Of a DNA stretch of 64,000 nt, positions 61,315 to 64,000 are shown one piece after another; position 1 is the first letter of the stretch, and the number at the start of each line of letters is the position of its first letter. Source of the stretch: Sphingomonas sp. BGYR3 (lineage in GTDB: Bacteria > Pseudomonadota > Alphaproteobacteria > Sphingomonadales > Sphingomonadaceae); NCBI RefSeq assembly GCF_025153455.1, contig NZ_JANZNT010000001.1, positions 2,304,001-2,368,000 on the forward strand, written 5' to 3'. A program made the position numbers and the translations under genes. The notes under the pieces were generated by a model that saw only the letters and a list, made by a program, of their open reading frames with translations, had not been told where the DNA came from and made no database searches.

Positions 61315-64000
61315 ATGGCGTTCTGCAATCGCAAATTTCATCAGCTTATGTTGCGCGCGTCTCTGACAGCGTTGACAGTCGCTTGTGCAACACCCGCGCT
61401 GGCGCAGGACAATGCGGATCCATCGGCCGAGCCATCCGCCGAACAGACGCCGGCCGATGAAGAAATCGTCGTCACTGGTCTGCGCGCGTCGCTGCAGAGC
61501 GCCCAGAACATCAAGCGCAATTCCGAACAGTTCGTGGATTCCATCACGGCCCAGGATATCGGCCGTCTGCCCGACGTGAACGTGGCCGAATCGCTGCAGC
61601 GCATTTCGGGGGTTCAGATCACCCGCAACCGGGGCGAGGGCAGCGGCATCGCCGTGCGCGGTCTGACCCAGGTTCGCACCGAGCTGAATGGCCGCGACAT
61701 CTTTCAGGCCAGCGGCGGGCGCGGCCTTTCGTGGGAAGAGGTCGGATCGGAGCTGCTTGCCGGCATTGATGTGTACAAGAACCCGTCGGCCGAACTGATC
61801 GAGGGCGGCCTGTCGGGCACGGTGAACCTGCGCACGCGCAAGCCGTTCGATTCGTCGGGCCGCATCATCGCGCTGAACGCAGGGGCCACCTATTTCGATC
61901 TGATCGAGAAAAGCGGTCAGCAGCTGGCTGGCCTGTACAGCAATCGCTGGGACACCGGCATCGGTGAAATCGGCCTGCTGCTCAACGTCGGCTATCAGAC
62001 CACGGCGTTCCGTGAGGACAAGGTGGTGGTGGAGCCGTTCTGGCGGCACGGGCCGAACCCCACCAACATCTCAAGCATCAAACAGGCCTATCCGGGGTAT
62101 GAGAACCAGACGCTGCTTGCCCCGCATGGCGGCGGCTTTGCGGTCAGCTATGGAGACCGCGAGCGGCTGAGCGGCACGGCGGTACTGCAGTGGAAGCCGA
62201 CGGACCGGCTGGAACTGTACGCCCAGTATTTCCGGGCAGATTACAGCTTTGACGAAGCCGGCGTGTCCTTCTTTGCCTATGGCGAGGATATGCCGATCGC
62301 GACCGGGCCGAACCGCCCGTTCACCGTCGATGACGAGGGCGTTGTCCGCAGCGGCTATTTCAGCAATCCGGGCGTCGATTCGGTCAATTACGGCACGCTG
62401 CGCGACACATCGACCAGCGAATATTCCGGTGGTCTGATCTGGCAGGCGACGGACCGGCTGAAGCTGAGCGTCGATTACCAGCATATCGATTCCGACGTGC
62501 AGCAGCAGACGCTGAACCTGACGGCCAGCGCGCTCAACCCGCGCACCAGCGTTGCCGGGCTTGGCAAGGCATATGACTTCTTCTTCGATATCAGCGGCGA
62601 TGTGCCGGTGCTGCTGGCCAACGACCCCAGCTATTATGGCGACATCCGCAATTACGGCATGACGGCGATCCTGCCCTATGCCGAGGACAACGAGGCGGCG
62701 GCCGATGCGATCCGCGCGGACCTCAGCTGGGATTTCGACGACGGCAGCTTCATTCAGCAGATCCGCGTCGGCGGCCGCTATACCGACAAGAGCGCGATCA
62801 ACCGCAACACCACCTATGGCACCTGGACGGCGATCGGTTCGACCTGCGCCAACTGGTCGTCGGTCGATGGCTGCACGCTTTTGTCCGAATTCCCGCAATA
62901 TGCCGAACCCAACCGTTTCCAGTCCAACCTGCTGCGCGGCCGGGCCAGCGATACGGTGTTCGGCCCGGTGTGGCAGTTCAGCGATGCGCTGATCAACGAC
63001 AGCGCCGCTGCCTTTGCGGCAGTGAAAGCGATTTCGGGTCAGGACATCGCGTTCCGCCCGTTCGACGCGCCCAATGCGTTCAGCGGCACGATCGATGAAA
63101 AGACCTATGCCGGTTATGTCCGCGTGGCTTTCGGTGCGGACCTTGGCGGCATCCGGTTCGACGGCAATGCAGGTCTGCGCGCGGTGCGGACGGAAACTGC
63201 GGCCAACGGCCTGTCGGTGCTGACCTATCGCGATCCCGCCAGCAGCGGCACGACGCCGACGACGGTGACCGTGACAGAGCCCTATTCGGGCGGGCGCGAT
63301 TACGACAAATATTTGCCCAGCCTGAACCTGCGCGTCTTCCTGACCGACGAACTGATCCTGCGTGCGGCGGCGTCGAAGAATTTCTCGCGGCCCGCCTTCA
63401 CCTCGCTCAACCCCAGCTTCACGCTCAGCCCGAACTATACCGATGTCGGGGAAAACCGGGCGCTGACGCCGGACCGGGTGAACAACAACCTGCCCTATGA
63501 TCCCGTCACCAATCCCTATGCGGGCAATGGCACGGCACAGGGCAACCCCGACCTTTTGCCTGAAGAAGTCACCCAGGCCGATCTGGCTCTGGAATGGTAT
63601 TTCGAGCCGGTCGGCTATCTCTATGCGACCGGGTTCTACAAGAAGATCAAGAACCTGATCACGACCGAGGCAGCGACGTTCGTTCGTGAAATCCCCGGTG
63701 TCGGCAATGTCCAGTTCGGCGTCACCAACCTGGTCAATGTCGAGGAAGGCTTTGTCCGCGGCTTTGAAGTGGGGGGGCAGAAATTCTTCAACTTCCTGCC
63801 CGCGCCGTTCGACGGGCTGGGGGTTCAGGCGAACTATACCTATGTCGAAAGCGATGCGGGCCAGCAGGCCGCTGGCGCAATCGGCAGCCCCGAACTGATC
63901 CGCGTGCCGATCACCAACCTGTCCAAGCACAGCTTCAACCTGGTCGGTCTGTACGACAAGGATGGCCTGAACATCCGCGTCGCCTATAACTGGCGCGACG
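61315..64000 (+). CDS. TonB-dependent receptor (3' end outside window)
   Basis: The frame starts at the ATG at 61315 with a GGAGGGG site and is still open at 64000, giving 895 visible residues. A signal peptide (ALTVACATPALA, cut near 30), a TonB box EEIVVTG at 49-55, the plug domain (NSEQFVDSITAQDIGRLPDV, NVAESLQRISGVQITRNRGE, GSGIAVRGL) and a long beta barrel with LRAAASKNFSRPAFTSLNPS are clear. It is of the Caulobacter/Xanthomonas type that imports oligosaccharides. Its divergent neighbours, a fucosidase and a halogenase-like gene, suggest a fucose-containing glycan as ligand, by inference. Confidence 0.95.
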   Translation, partial: MAFCNRKFHQLMLRASLTALTVACATPALAQDNADPSAEPSAEQTPADEEIVVTGLRASLQSAQNIKRNSEQFVDSITAQDIGRLPDVNVAESLQRISGVQITRNRGEGSGIAVRGLTQVRTELNGRDIFQASGGRGLSWEEVGSELLAGIDVYKNPSAELIEGGLSGTVNLRTRKPFDSSGRIIALNAGATYFDLIEKSGQQLAGLYSNRWDTGIGEIGLLLNVGYQTTAFREDKVVVEPFWRHGPNPTNISSIKQAYPGYENQTLLAPHGGGFAVSYGDRERLSGTAVLQWKPTDRLELYAQYFRADYSFDEAGVSFFAYGEDMPIATGPNRPFTVDDEGVVRSGYFSNPGVDSVNYGTLRDTSTSEYSGGLIWQATDRLKLSVDYQHIDSDVQQQTLNLTASALNPRTSVAGLGKAYDFFFDISGDVPVLLANDPSYYGDIRNYGMTAILPYAEDNEAAADAIRADLSWDFDDGSFIQQIRVGGRYTDKSAINRNTTYGTWTAIGSTCANWSSVDGCTLLSEFPQYAEPNRFQSNLLRGRASDTVFGPVWQFSDALINDSAAAFAAVKAISGQDIAFRPFDAPNAFSGTIDEKTYAGYVRVAFGADLGGIRFDGNAGLRAVRTETAANGLSVLTYRDPASSGTTPTTVTVTEPYSGGRDYDKYLPSLNLRVFLTDELILRAAASKNFSRPAFTSLNPSFTLSPNYTDVGENRALTPDRVNNNLPYDPVTNPYAGNGTAQGNPDLLPEEVTQADLALEWYFEPVGYLYATGFYKKIKNLITTEAATFVREIPGVGNVQFGVTNLVNVEEGFVRGFEVGGQKFFNFLPAPFDGLGVQANYTYVESDAGQQAAGAIGSPELIRVPITNLSKHSFNLVGLYDKDGLNIRVAYNWRD

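Overview
The window is high-GC alphaproteobacterial DNA and most resembles a sphingomonad (Sphingomonas or a close relative). The reasons are a gene transfer agent (GTA)-type head and tail cluster, a Caulobacter/Xanthomonas-type TonB-dependent receptor beside a tryptophan-halogenase-like enzyme, DUF2794 and DUF2793 proteins, and a phoR-pstSCAB-phoU-phoB block. It looks chromosomal. No rRNA, tRNA, CRISPR array, transposase or integrase was seen.

Layout. 1-5930: a YqaA-type membrane protein (left edge), a divergent DapF-family epimerase with a DMT/EamA exporter just behind it, two secreted proteins of unknown role, and one frameshifted small membrane-protein gene. 6105-23505: a GTA-like cluster with candidates for small and large terminase, portal, DUF6127 protein, prohead protease, capsid, adaptor, small joining proteins, major tail protein, gp10, gp10.1, tape measure, a large DUF2460 fusion, hub, NlpC/P60 peptidase, tail tip and DUF2793. 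It is interrupted by apparent cargo (a SAM-dependent spermidine-synthase-like protein, a GNAT acetyltransferase, a Sel1-like protein, a soluble PAS chemotaxis protein) and carries at least eight palindromic or dispersed repeat elements. 23611-30000: an OmpA-type porin with 27 consecutive prolines, a 52-residue membrane peptide, an MFS transporter, pgsA, moaD-moaE, a fasciclin protein and oxyR.

30091-41420: ahpF and ahpC (separated by two hairpins), a TauE-type permease, serine acetyltransferase with DUF2794, an SDR dehydrogenase, then the phosphate operon on the minus strand: phoR, pstS, pstC, pstA, pstB, phoU, phoB. 42834-45436: a four-gene set (Tat-exported small protein, PqqD-like protein, HprK-related kinase, nucleotidyltransferase-like protein) with overlapping stop/start codons. 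It matches what is called the HPr-rel-A system, has no known function, and is the best candidate here for undescribed biology. 45421-49447: gph, glmU and glmS. 49686-54223: a possible 17-residue peptide, an EAL phosphodiesterase with a degenerate GGDEF, a TPR histidine kinase ending in a degenerate receiver, and a free-standing receiver. 54244-57996: an MHS-type permease, dctA, rpsU and an FKBP isomerase.

58046-64000: a carbohydrate-type locus with a Tat-exported GH29 alpha-L-fucosidase, a flavin-dependent halogenase-like protein and a divergent TonB-dependent receptor running off the right edge. A perfect 12-bp LacI-type palindrome lies between the divergent starts, which suggests shared sugar-responsive control. 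Starts were picked from ribosome-binding sites, overlaps with neighbours and family length. Product names rest on motifs read by eye, not on database searches.
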